DNA of 64,000 nt from Pseudomonas costantinii (GTDB taxonomy: Bacteria; Pseudomonadota; Gammaproteobacteria; Pseudomonadales; Pseudomonadaceae), in NCBI RefSeq assembly GCF_001870435.1, contig NZ_MDDR01000046.1, forward strand, positions 1 to 64,000, read 5' to 3'. The notes beneath the pieces are model-generated. The model was not told the DNA's origin. It ran no database searches and worked only from the letters and a program-made list of their open reading frames with translations. Positions within the stretch are counted from its first letter, which is position 1. Each line of letters begins with the position of its first letter. This document shows positions 26,672 through 34,828 of this stretch, piece by piece. The position numbers and the translations under genes were made by a program.

Positions 26672-27448
26672 ATGAGGAAATCGCTACTCGTCTTGCTGCT
26701 GTGGGCCCCGTTCGCCATGGCCCTGCTTCCCCAGCCCGGACAGCGTCTGGATCAATCGATGCAACAGGCTATCCAGCACTTTTTACTGCATAACCGTATT
26801 CTCGATACGCCCCAGGATCTGGATAACGCGCCTTATATTGTTGCGGCCGGCGCCGGGCGGGTGCTGGGGGCCAATGGTGAGCGCGTGCACGCCAGGGGGG
26901 ATCTGGACCCGGCCCAACCAAACTATGGGATCTTTCGCCGAGGCAAGGCCTACACCGACCCCGAGACTCAGGAGTTGCTGGGGGTGAATGCCGACGATAT
27001 CGGCACCGCACGCTTTGTCATGGCCGGCGATCTCACCACCCTGGCGGTGCAACGGGTGACGCAGGAAGTTCGTCCAGGCGACCGCTTGCTGCGGGATCAG
27101 CCCCCCGTTGATCCGGCCAGCCTTGAGGTTCCGAAATCTGCGCCCTTCGTCGAAGGACAAATCATCGACATCCCCAAGGGCGTCACCCAGATTGGCGTAC
27201 TGGACGCTGTGACCCTGAATAAAGGCCGTCGCGACGGCTTGGTCGAAGGCCAGCTGCTGAGCGTGATCAAGACCGGCGCCACTGTGCGAGACAGCCTCAC
27301 CGGTGCCCCGACGAAACTTCCCGATGAGCGCGCCGGCACCCTGTTGGTGTTTCGCACCTATGAAAAGCTCAGCTATGGCCTGGTTCTCAGCGCCTCGCGG
27401 TCACTGGCGGTGATGGACCGTTTCGAGACTGCCCACCAAACGCAATAA
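26672..27448 (+). CDS. TsaP/PA0020-like secreted protein lacking the LysM domain
   Basis: 258 residues. Signal peptide ends at about residue 18 (FAMA-LLPQ). The rest corresponds to the part after LysM in the family (RVLGANGERVHARGDLD; FVEGQIIDIPKGVTQIGVLD). Family members at this locus, between def and dprA, are about 340 residues as I recall and start with a LysM peptidoglycan-binding domain after the signal peptide; here the signal peptide joins directly to the downstream domain. TsaP homologues associate with the type IV pilus secretin. A clean in-frame loss of LysM is the simplest reading. Confidence 0.75.
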   Translation: MRKSLLVLLLWAPFAMALLPQPGQRLDQSMQQAIQHFLLHNRILDTPQDLDNAPYIVAAGAGRVLGANGERVHARGDLDPAQPNYGIFRRGKAYTDPETQELLGVNADDIGTARFVMAGDLTTLAVQRVTQEVRPGDRLLRDQPPVDPASLEVPKSAPFVEGQIIDIPKGVTQIGVLDAVTLNKGRRDGLVEGQLLSVIKTGATVRDSLTGAPTKLPDERAGTLLVFRTYEKLSYGLVLSASRSLAVMDRFETAHQTQ

Positions 27449-27477
27449 ATAGGTTGCTAAATAAGTTACCAACAGAG

Positions 27478-27486
27478 TTATCCACA
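27478..27486 (+). other. Perfect DnaA box upstream of dprA
   Basis: TTATCCACA, 26 bp before the dprA start. A second copy lies inside dprA at 28075-28083. DnaA binding here could influence dprA transcription. Confidence 0.45.
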
Positions 27487-27511
27487 GCTTGTTCCGATCA
27501 AGGATGATCAG

Positions 27512-28606
27512 ATGTTTCAGATAAATAGCAGTGAAATTTCTCCGTCAGAACTGGAAGCTCGACTACGCTTGCACAGGCTGCCGGAAGTGGGTCCGAAGCG
27601 TTTTCGCTTATTGATAGAAGCATTTGGCTCTGCCTCGAAGGCTATCAGTGCCCCTGCCGGGGCCTGGCGCTCCCTCGGGTTGCCAGCCATCAGTGCCGAT
27701 GCCCGGCGCAGTCATGAAGTCCGTGACGGGGCGAGTGCAGCATTGGCGTGGCTGGCCCTTCCAGCCCAGCATTTACTGATGTTTGACCAACCTGAGTACC
27801 CGGCACTGCTCGCTCAGATTGATGACGCGCCGCCGCTTTTATTCGTCGCTGGCGACCCGGAAATTCTGGAAAAACCGCAACTGGCCATGGTCGGCAGCCG
27901 CCGCGCTTCTCGTCCCGGCATGGACACTGCTGCGGCCTTTTCCCGTAGCTTGGCGAGCGCCGGTTTTGTCATCACCAGTGGCCTCGCTCTGGGCATCGAC
28001 GGCGCGGCGCATCAGGCCGCCTTGGATGTCGGCGGCCAGACAATCGGCGTGCTCGGCACCGGACTCGAAAATTTTTATCCACAGCGGCACAGGCAGCTTG
28101 CGGCAGCGATGATCGCCCAGGGCAGCGCGGTGGTTTCCGAGTTCCCGCTGGATGCCGCCCCCCAGGCCAGCAACTTCCCTCGGCGCAATCGGATCATCAG
28201 TGGCTTGTCCCTGGGCGTCTTGGTGGTAGAAGCCAGCATGGCCAGCGGTTCGCTGATCACCGCGCGGCTGGCGGCCGAGCAAGGGCGTGAGGTGTATGCG
28301 ATCCCGGGCTCGATTCACCATCCCGGCGCCAAGGGGTGTCACCAGTTGATTCGCGATGGTGCGGTGCTGGTGGAAACCATCGAGCACATTCTGGAAGGTT
28401 TGCGCGGCTGGCAGGCGTTATCGCGCCCAACGCCGATGCCGGTCACGCACCCATTGGTCGTGCTGCTGCATGCGGCACCCCACACCAGCGAGGCCTTGGC
28501 GGTTGCCAGTGGGTGGCCCTTGTCCCATGTACTGGCAACCCTTACGGAGCTGGAACTCGAAGGCCAGGTGATCTGCGAAAGCGGGCGCTGGCTTGCGCGC
28601 TGCTAG
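27512..28606 (+). CDS. dprA: DNA-processing protein DprA
   Basis: Loads RecA on incoming single-stranded DNA in natural transformation. 364 residues: an N-terminal helix-hairpin part, a Rossmann-like DprA domain with GSRRASRPGM, ITSGLALGIDGAAHQAAL, NFPRRNRIISGLSLGVLVVEA and GAKGCHQLIRDGA, and a C-terminal winged helix. Complete for the family. The start follows AAGGATGATCAG. Confidence 0.95.
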   Translation: MFQINSSEISPSELEARLRLHRLPEVGPKRFRLLIEAFGSASKAISAPAGAWRSLGLPAISADARRSHEVRDGASAALAWLALPAQHLLMFDQPEYPALLAQIDDAPPLLFVAGDPEILEKPQLAMVGSRRASRPGMDTAAAFSRSLASAGFVITSGLALGIDGAAHQAALDVGGQTIGVLGTGLENFYPQRHRQLAAAMIAQGSAVVSEFPLDAAPQASNFPRRNRIISGLSLGVLVVEASMASGSLITARLAAEQGREVYAIPGSIHHPGAKGCHQLIRDGAVLVETIEHILEGLRGWQALSRPTPMPVTHPLVVLLHAAPHTSEALAVASGWPLSHVLATLTELELEGQVICESGRWLARC

Positions 28607-28660
28607 GTTTTGTAACGAAGATCGGTAAACTGCGCAGAGCTTTAGTCCGGAGAGTGAGCA

Positions 28661-29218
28661 ATGGTCAACAGGTGGCGTGTGCTGGAAGCCGCACGAGAAA
28701 TTCGCGCAGGCGCGGTGATTGCCTATCCGACCGAAGCGGTCTGGGGCCTGGGCTGCGACCCGTGGAACGAGGAGGCGGTGGACCGGCTGCTGGCGATCAA
28801 GAATCGCTCGGTGGATAAGGGCCTGATCCTGGTGGCGGACAATATTCGCCAGTTTGATTTTCTCTTTGAAGACTTCCCGGACTCCTGGGTTGAACGCATG
28901 GCCAGTACTTGGCCAGGCCCGAATACTTGGCTGGTGCCCCATCAGGACTTACTGCCCGAATGGGTGACCGGCGTGCACGACACGGTGGCACTGCGAGTCA
29001 GCGATCATCCGCTGGTGCGGGATTTGTGCTCGCTGGTGGGGCCGTTGATTTCCACGTCGGCGAACCCTCAGGGGCGCCCGGCTGCACGCACGCGGATTCG
29101 CGTGGAGCAGTATTTCCGCGGTCAGGTCGATTTGGTGTTGGGTGGGGCTCTGGGTGGGCGTAAGAACCCAAGCTTGATTCGTGATTTGGCGACGGGTGAG
29201 GTTGTGCGGCCCTCCTGA
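28661..29218 (+). CDS. tsaC: Threonylcarbamoyl-AMP synthase
   Basis: 185 residues, YrdC/Sua5 fold. Makes threonylcarbamoyl-AMP for tRNA t6A37. Visible motifs: YPTEAVWGLGCDPWNE, the basic KNRSVDKGLILV and PLISTSANPQG. The ATG follows GGAGAGTGAGCA. Position after dprA is as in other Pseudomonas. Confidence 0.94.
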   Translation: MVNRWRVLEAAREIRAGAVIAYPTEAVWGLGCDPWNEEAVDRLLAIKNRSVDKGLILVADNIRQFDFLFEDFPDSWVERMASTWPGPNTWLVPHQDLLPEWVTGVHDTVALRVSDHPLVRDLCSLVGPLISTSANPQGRPAARTRIRVEQYFRGQVDLVLGGALGGRKNPSLIRDLATGEVVRPS

Positions 29219-29229
29219 GACCGAGGCGT

Positions 29230-29257
29230 GGCCATCGCGGGCTTGCCCGCGATGAGG
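29230..29257. repeat. REP-like palindrome
   Basis: Arms CATCGCGGGC (29233-29242) and GCCCGCGATG (29245-29254), flanked by GGC/GGCC. It lies between the convergent tsaC and qor. The GCGGGCTTGCCCGCG core recurs near 50580. Confidence 0.8.
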
Positions 29258-29285
29258 CCCTCAAAACCTCCAAATATCTATTGTG

Positions 29286-30263
29286 TTAAGGCAACAGAAT
29301 GGTCGACCCGGTAGTCCGCCGTCCCGACAACTCCGTCTGCGCCTTCGCCGCATCCGCCAGCGAATACCGCTGGTTGATATCAATGCGCACCTTACCGCTC
29401 TTGATCATCGAGAACAGGTCATCCGCCATCACCTGCAAGGCTTTCGGGTTGTTGGCATAGGTCGCCAAGGTTGGCCGGGTCACGTACAGCGAGCCCTTGG
29501 CCGCCAGAATCCCCAGGTTCACCCCATCCACCGCGCCCGACGCGTTACCGAAACTCACCACCAATCCACGCGGCGCCACGCTGTCCAACGAAGTCAGCCA
29601 GGTGTCCTTGCCGACGCCGTCGTACACCACTGGGACCTTTTTGCCGTCGGTCAACTCCAGCACGCGCTGTGCGACGTTTTCTTTGCTGTAGTCGATGGTT
29701 TCCCAGGCGCCGAGGGATTTGGCCAGGGCGGCTTTTTCCGGCGAACTCACGGTACCGATCAGTTTCACGCCCAAGGCCTTGGCCCATTGGCAGGCCAGGG
29801 AGCCCACGCCGCCGGCAGCGGCGTGGAACAGGATGGTTTCGTCGCCCTTCAATTCATAGGTTTGGCGCAGCAGGTACTGCACGGTCAGGCCCTTGAGCAT
29901 CGCACCGGCGGCTTGTTCGAAGCTGATGTCATCCGGCAGGTGCACCAGGTTGGCGGCGGGCAACACATGCAGTTCGCTGTAGGCACCCAGCGGGCCACTG
30001 CCGTAGGCCACACGGTCGCCAACCTTGAACTGGGTGACTTCGCTGCCCACCGCGTCGACCACGCCAGCGCCTTCCGCGCCCAGACCCGATGGTAGGGCTG
30101 GTGGTGCGTACAGGCCGCTGCGGAAATAGGTGTCGATGAAGTTAAGACCGATGGCCTCGTTACGTACCCGAACCTGTTGCGGGCCAGGTTCCGCTGGCGT
30201 GTAGTCCACATACTCAAGCACTTCGGGGCCACCATGGGCGCTGAACTGGATACGTTTTGCCAT
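29286..30263 (-). CDS. qor: NADPH:quinone oxidoreductase
   Basis: 325 residues, zinc-free medium-chain dehydrogenase. The nucleotide-binding loop is HAAAGGVGSLACQWAKALG and the N-terminal substrate domain has GLNFIDTYFRSGLY. AAGGAG lies 8 bases upstream of the start. Divergent from hemF. Physiological quinone unknown. Confidence 0.92.
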   Translation of the reverse strand: MAKRIQFSAHGGPEVLEYVDYTPAEPGPQQVRVRNEAIGLNFIDTYFRSGLYAPPALPSGLGAEGAGVVDAVGSEVTQFKVGDRVAYGSGPLGAYSELHVLPAANLVHLPDDISFEQAAGAMLKGLTVQYLLRQTYELKGDETILFHAAAGGVGSLACQWAKALGVKLIGTVSSPEKAALAKSLGAWETIDYSKENVAQRVLELTDGKKVPVVYDGVGKDTWLTSLDSVAPRGLVVSFGNASGAVDGVNLGILAAKGSLYVTRPTLATYANNPKALQVMADDLFSMIKSGKVRIDINQRYSLADAAKAQTELSGRRTTGSTILLP

Positions 30264-30314
30264 CTGCCTTCTCCTTGGGTCGATTTTGCGAAGGTCCCTA
30301 TCGGACTCCTAAGC

Positions 30315-30328
30315 TTGATCTTCGTCAA
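30315..30328. promoter_or_regulatory. ANR/DNR (FNR-type) box upstream of hemF
   Basis: TTGAT-CTTC-GTCAA matches TTGAT-N4-ATCAA with one mismatch, 95 bp before the hemF start. In P. aeruginosa hemF is known to be controlled by Anr and Dnr, which supports the call. Confidence 0.65.
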
Positions 30329-30422
30329 CTGCGGCGCACCTGAGTGCAGTGGTATCCTGTGCGCCCATTTGCCGCCGACGCCCAATGGCCTCGCGTAGCT
30401 TTGCCCGATTCAAGGTGATGCC

Positions 30423-31355
30423 ATGACTACCCGCACCGAGGCTGTTAAAGCCTACCTGCTCGACCTGCAAGACCGCATTTGCAGCGCCCTGGAAACCTTC
30501 GAGACGGACACTCGCTTCATCGAAGACGCCTGGACCCGGCCTGCCGGCGGCGGCGGTCGCACCCGTGTGATCGAAAACGGTTCGGTGATCGAAAAAGGCG
30601 GCGTTAACTTTTCCCACGTATTTGGCAGCGGCCTCCCACCGTCCGCCAGTGCGCATCGCCCTGAGCTGGCCGGTCGCGGGTTTGAAGCCCTGGGCGTGTC
30701 GCTGGTGATCCACCCGCACAACCCGCATGTGCCGACTTCCCACGCCAACGTGCGCTTTTTCATCGCTGAAAAAGAAGGCGAAGAGCCGGTGTGGTGGTTC
30801 GGTGGCGGCTTCGACCTAACGCCCTACTATGGCAACGAAGAAGACTGCATCCACTGGCACCGCGTGGCCGAGCAGGCCTGCGCGCCATTTGGTCCGGATG
30901 TGTACTCGCGCTACAAGGCCTGGTGCGACACCTACTTCCACATCAAGCACCGTAACGAACCGCGCGGTATCGGCGGCCTGTTCTTCGATGACTTGAACGA
31001 GTGGGACTTCGACACCTGCTTCGCCTTCATCCGCGCCATCGGTGACGCGTATATCGACGCTTACCTGCCGATCGTGCAGCGCCGCAAAGCCACCGCCTAT
31101 ACCGAGCAGCAGCGCGAATTCCAGGAGTTTCGCCGGGGCCGCTATGTTGAATTCAACCTCGTCTATGACCGTGGCACCCTGTTCGGCCTGCAATCGGGCG
31201 GGCGTACCGAGTCGATCCTGATGTCGCTGCCGCCCCAAGTGCGCTGGAGCTACGACTGGAAAGCCGAGGCCGGCAGCGAAGAAGCGCGCCTCACCGACTA
31301 CTTTCTGCAAGACCGCGACTGGCTCGGCGTGACTGCGCCCAAGGCGAGTGCCTGA
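30423..31355 (+). CDS. hemF: Oxygen-dependent coproporphyrinogen III oxidase
   Basis: Converts coproporphyrinogen III to protoporphyrinogen IX with O2. 310 residues, full length, with conserved GGGVNFSHVFG-like sequence (EKGGVNFSHVFGSGLP), the His-rich HPHNPHVPTSHANVRFF and the family signature FKAWCDTYFHIKHR-like KAWCDTYFHIKHRNEPRG. Its stop overlaps the aroE start by one base (TGATG), so the two are co-transcribed. Confidence 0.97.
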   Translation: MTTRTEAVKAYLLDLQDRICSALETFETDTRFIEDAWTRPAGGGGRTRVIENGSVIEKGGVNFSHVFGSGLPPSASAHRPELAGRGFEALGVSLVIHPHNPHVPTSHANVRFFIAEKEGEEPVWWFGGGFDLTPYYGNEEDCIHWHRVAEQACAPFGPDVYSRYKAWCDTYFHIKHRNEPRGIGGLFFDDLNEWDFDTCFAFIRAIGDAYIDAYLPIVQRRKATAYTEQQREFQEFRRGRYVEFNLVYDRGTLFGLQSGGRTESILMSLPPQVRWSYDWKAEAGSEEARLTDYFLQDRDWLGVTAPKASA

Positions 31356-32179
31356 TGGATCGTTATGTCGTTTTCGGGAATCCCATTGGCCATAGCAAGT
31401 CGCCGCTGATCCATCGCCTGTTTGCCCAGCAGACCGGCGAGCAGCTGGACTACAGCACTTTGCTTGCGCCACTGGAGGATTTCACCGGCTGTGCCCGTGA
31501 GTTTTTTCTACAAGGCCGTGGCGCTAACGTCACCGTTCCGTTCAAGGAAGACGCTTACCGCTTGGCCAACACCCTCACCGAGCGTGCCCAACGCGCCGGG
31601 GCGGTGAACACGCTGAGCAAGTTGGCCGACGGTAGTTTGTTGGGTGATAACACCGACGGTGCCGGCCTGGTACGCGACCTGACGGTAAACGCTGGGTTGA
31701 GCCTGCAAGGTAAACGCATCCTGTTGCTGGGCGCCGGTGGCGCGGTGCGAGGAGCGCTGGAGCCGTTGCTGGCCGAGCAGCCTGCCTCGTTGATCATCGC
31801 CAACCGCACCGTGGAAAAGGCCGAGTTGCTGGCTGAGCTGTTCGATGATCTGGGTCCGGTATCTGCCAGTGGTTTCGACTGGCTGCGTGAGCCGGTGGAC
31901 GTGATCATCAACGCCACGTCCGCCAGCCTGTCAGGCGATGTACCGCCGATTGCGGGAAGCCTCATCGAACCGGGCAAGACGTTTTGCTACGACATGATGT
32001 ACGCCAAGGAACCCACCGCGTTCTGCCGCTGGGCTACTGAGCAAGGCGCAGCCGTTGCGATGGATGGCTTGGGCATGTTGGTGGAGCAGGCAGCGGAAGC
32101 GTTCTTCCTGTGGCGAGGGGTGCGCCCGGATTCGGCGCCGGTGCTGGCTGAGTTGCGCCGGCAACTGGCTGCCAAGTGA
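31355..32179 (+). CDS. aroE: Shikimate dehydrogenase (NADP+)
   Basis: 274 residues. Substrate motifs NPIGHSKSPLIH and NVTVPFKEDAY (catalytic Lys), NTDGAG (catalytic Asp), and the NADP-binding LLLGAGGAVRGAL followed by IANRTVEKAE. Normal length. Confidence 0.97.
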   Translation: MDRYVVFGNPIGHSKSPLIHRLFAQQTGEQLDYSTLLAPLEDFTGCAREFFLQGRGANVTVPFKEDAYRLANTLTERAQRAGAVNTLSKLADGSLLGDNTDGAGLVRDLTVNAGLSLQGKRILLLGAGGAVRGALEPLLAEQPASLIIANRTVEKAELLAELFDDLGPVSASGFDWLREPVDVIINATSASLSGDVPPIAGSLIEPGKTFCYDMMYAKEPTAFCRWATEQGAAVAMDGLGMLVEQAAEAFFLWRGVRPDSAPVLAELRRQLAAK

Positions 32180-32198
32180 TTTCAGCCTTGTGAAGATC

Positions 32199-32232
32199 CA
32201 CTGTGGGAGCTGGCAAGCCAGCTCCCACAGTG
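32199..32232. repeat. REP-type palindrome
   Basis: Perfect 16-bp arms CACTGTGGGAGCTGGC (32199-32214) and its complement at 32217-32232, between convergent aroE and sulP. The GTGGGAGCTGGC arm recurs at 48535, 50521 and, with changes, 62795. It may also end transcription. Confidence 0.88.
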
Positions 32233-32242
32233 TTGACCGCGT

Positions 32243-33811
32243 TCAGTCTTCGAAATGGAGGGGGCAGTTGTCGGCCCCTTCCAATTTCTTTAATTCCTCT
32301 ACCACTTGCGGCCGCGCCCGGCGCAGCGTCAGGCTACGCCCCAACCCCCGCAACCTCCGCGCCTCCTGGTGCAGCATCTCCACCCCGGAATAGTCGATAA
32401 AGTTGATCTGCTGCGCCTCGATCACCACCCGTTCCCCTTGCAGGCTTTGCAGGCGTACTTGCAGGTAATGGCTGGCGCCGAAAAAGATCGAACCGCCCAC
32501 CCGCAACACATCTTCGTCCCCGTCGCGCCATTGCTGAACTCGCGGCTGCGATGTGCGTTTCAGGTAGAAAAACAACGACGCCAGCACCCCGGCGTAAATC
32601 GCCGTTTGCAGCTCCAGCAGCAAGGTGGCGGCGCACGTCAGGCCCATCACCACAAACTCGGCGCGGCTCACGCGGAACAACGCGCGAATGCCCCGATGGT
32701 CCACCAGGCCCCAGCAAATCAGCAGGATGCTGGCGGCCATGCTGGGGATGGGTATATGCGCGATCAGCGCTGCGCCAAACAACGCGAACAGCGCCACCCA
32801 CAGCGCGGAAAACACCCCCGCTAACGGCGAGCAGGCACCCGCCTCGTAACTCAGACCCGAGCGAGTAAACGAACCGGCCGACAAGTATCCGGAGAAAAAT
32901 CCGCCCACGATATTGGATAAACCCTGCGCGCGAACTTCCTGGTTCGCATCAAGCAACTGTTGCGAGCGTGCCGACAGTGAGCGGGCAATCGACAGGCTCG
33001 TCACCAGCCCCAGCATACCCACCGCCACGGCACTGGGCAGCAGGCGCAGGAGCATGTCCAGGTCCATCGGCAATGGGCTGAACGGCGGCAGCTTGCCGAC
33101 AAACGAGCTGACCAGCGCCACGTGCCCGAACATTGCCGGCCACAGCCAGGCCACCAGGCTGCCCAGCACCAGGGTGATCAACAATGACGGCCAACGGGGG
33201 GCCAGATATTTGAGCAGCACGCCTACCGTTAAGGTGCCCAATCCCAGGACGAGGGAGGCGTGGTCCCATTCCCCAGCGTGATCAATGAGCGCCATCAAAC
33301 TGTTGATTGCCGTGGCCTGGCTTGGCAAGTCCAACCCCAACAGATTGGGCAACTGCCCCAGGGCAATCACCACGGCGGCACCCAAGGTGAAACCCAGCAC
33401 CACCGAATGGGAGACGAAATTCACCAGCGCGCCGAAGCGCAGCATGCCCAGCAACCACTGGAATACACCGGCGAGGAATGTCAGCAGCAGGATTAGCGTG
33501 ATGTAGTCCTGTGACCCCGGCACGGCCAGGGGGCTGACACTGGCGTAGAGCACGATGGAAATTGCCGCCGTCGGGCCGCAGATCAGGTGCCACGATGAAC
33601 CCCAGAGGCAAGCGATCAGTACCGGGATGATGGCAGCGTACAAGCCGTATTCCGGTGGGAGACCGGCGATCAGCGCGTAGGCAATCGACTGCGGCAAGGC
33701 GAGCACGGCACCACTGAGGCCGACGATCGCGTCCCGGCCGACACTGGCACGGGTTTGGCGCGGGAGCCAGCTGAGGAACGGAAAGAGTGTGTGGCGGTTG
33801 GGCCGGGGCAT
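32243..33811 (-). CDS. SulP family anion permease with STAS domain
   Basis: 522 residues: about 11-12 membrane segments (signature GLSGAVLALPQSIAYALIAGLPPEYGLYA, read in part) and a C-terminal cytoplasmic STAS domain from about 430 (VVIEAQQINFIDYSGVEML). SulP proteins carry sulfate, bicarbonate or other anions. Position 72 bp after choX, in the choline-sulfate set, suggests a sulfate role; direction of transport cannot be inferred. Confidence 0.88.
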   Translation of the reverse strand: MPRPNRHTLFPFLSWLPRQTRASVGRDAIVGLSGAVLALPQSIAYALIAGLPPEYGLYAAIIPVLIACLWGSSWHLICGPTAAISIVLYASVSPLAVPGSQDYITLILLLTFLAGVFQWLLGMLRFGALVNFVSHSVVLGFTLGAAVVIALGQLPNLLGLDLPSQATAINSLMALIDHAGEWDHASLVLGLGTLTVGVLLKYLAPRWPSLLITLVLGSLVAWLWPAMFGHVALVSSFVGKLPPFSPLPMDLDMLLRLLPSAVAVGMLGLVTSLSIARSLSARSQQLLDANQEVRAQGLSNIVGGFFSGYLSAGSFTRSGLSYEAGACSPLAGVFSALWVALFALFGAALIAHIPIPSMAASILLICWGLVDHRGIRALFRVSRAEFVVMGLTCAATLLLELQTAIYAGVLASLFFYLKRTSQPRVQQWRDGDEDVLRVGGSIFFGASHYLQVRLQSLQGERVVIEAQQINFIDYSGVEMLHQEARRLRGLGRSLTLRRARPQVVEELKKLEGADNCPLHFED

Positions 33812-33883
33812 CGCGAACTCGGGTTGTAAGGTTTGAGCCAGAGTATCAGTTGGTGATGCGTAGCAGCTGTCGAGTTCCAGGCT

Positions 33884-34813
33884 TTAGAGTTTGGCTTTCA
33901 CCGCGGCCAACGCATCCTGGCCATCCACAGTCTTCACGCCCTCAAGCCACTTATCCAACACCGCCGGATTAGCCTTGATCCACGCCTTCGCCGCATCGGC
34001 ATTGCTGAGCTTGTTGTTGGCCACTTCAGCCATGATGCTGTTCTCCATTGCCTGGGTAAAACTCAGGTTGGTCAGCAGCTTCCCGACATTCGGGCAGGCC
34101 TGTGCATAACCTTTGCGGGTCAAGGTGTACACGCTGCCTTTGTCCCCAAAGTATTTCTCGCCGCCCTTGAGGTAGTGCATTTTCAACTGCACGTTCATCG
34201 GGTGCGGCGTCCAGCCGAGGAAGGTGACGAAACGTTGTTTCTTCACCGCCCGCGAGACTTCGGCGAGCATCGCCTGTTCGCTGGACTCGATCAGCTTCCA
34301 CTGACCGAGGTCGAAGTCGTTCTTCTTGATGATCTCTTGCAACGAGATATTCGCCGGCGCGCCGGAGCCGATGCCGTAGATCTTCTTGTCGAACTTGTCG
34401 GCAAACTTGTTCAGGTCGGAAAAATCATGTACCCCGGCCTCCCACACGTAGTCCGGCACGGCGAGGGTGAACTCGGTGCCATCCAGATTTTTCGCCAGTT
34501 GCACCACATCGCCATTGGCCACGAACTTGTCGTAGAAGCCTTGCTGCGCCGGCATCCAGTTACCCAGGAACACATCCACCTGGCCGTCCTTAAGCCCGCC
34601 AAACGTGATCGGCACCGCCAAGGTGTCGACCTTGGTCTTGTAGCCCATGCCGTTCAACAGAAAACCGGTGATGGCGTTGGTGGCAGCAATATCGCTCCAG
34701 CCCGGATCGGCCATTTTCACCGTGTCACAGCGGGTGTCCGCGTACACGTTGGCGCTGCTCAACGCCAGTATTCCCAATGCCCCTAAACTCAGCATCACCG
34801 TTAACTTTTGCAT
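33884..34813 (-). CDS. choX: Choline-binding periplasmic protein (ABC transporter)
   Basis: 309 residues with a signal peptide (cleavage near SANVYA-DTR) and an OpuAC-type binding fold (WSDIAATNAITGFLLNGMGY; VDVFLGNWMPAQQGF). ChoX delivers choline, and possibly its esters, to an ABC importer. No permease or ATPase gene is adjacent, so it must use one encoded elsewhere. Starts 15 bp after betC, ribosome-binding site GAGGGA. Confidence 0.9.
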   Translation of the reverse strand: MQKLTVMLSLGALGILALSSANVYADTRCDTVKMADPGWSDIAATNAITGFLLNGMGYKTKVDTLAVPITFGGLKDGQVDVFLGNWMPAQQGFYDKFVANGDVVQLAKNLDGTEFTLAVPDYVWEAGVHDFSDLNKFADKFDKKIYGIGSGAPANISLQEIIKKNDFDLGQWKLIESSEQAMLAEVSRAVKKQRFVTFLGWTPHPMNVQLKMHYLKGGEKYFGDKGSVYTLTRKGYAQACPNVGKLLTNLSFTQAMENSIMAEVANNKLSNADAAKAWIKANPAVLDKWLEGVKTVDGQDALAAVKAKL

Positions 34814-34828
34814 GGCCGTCCCTCTGTT

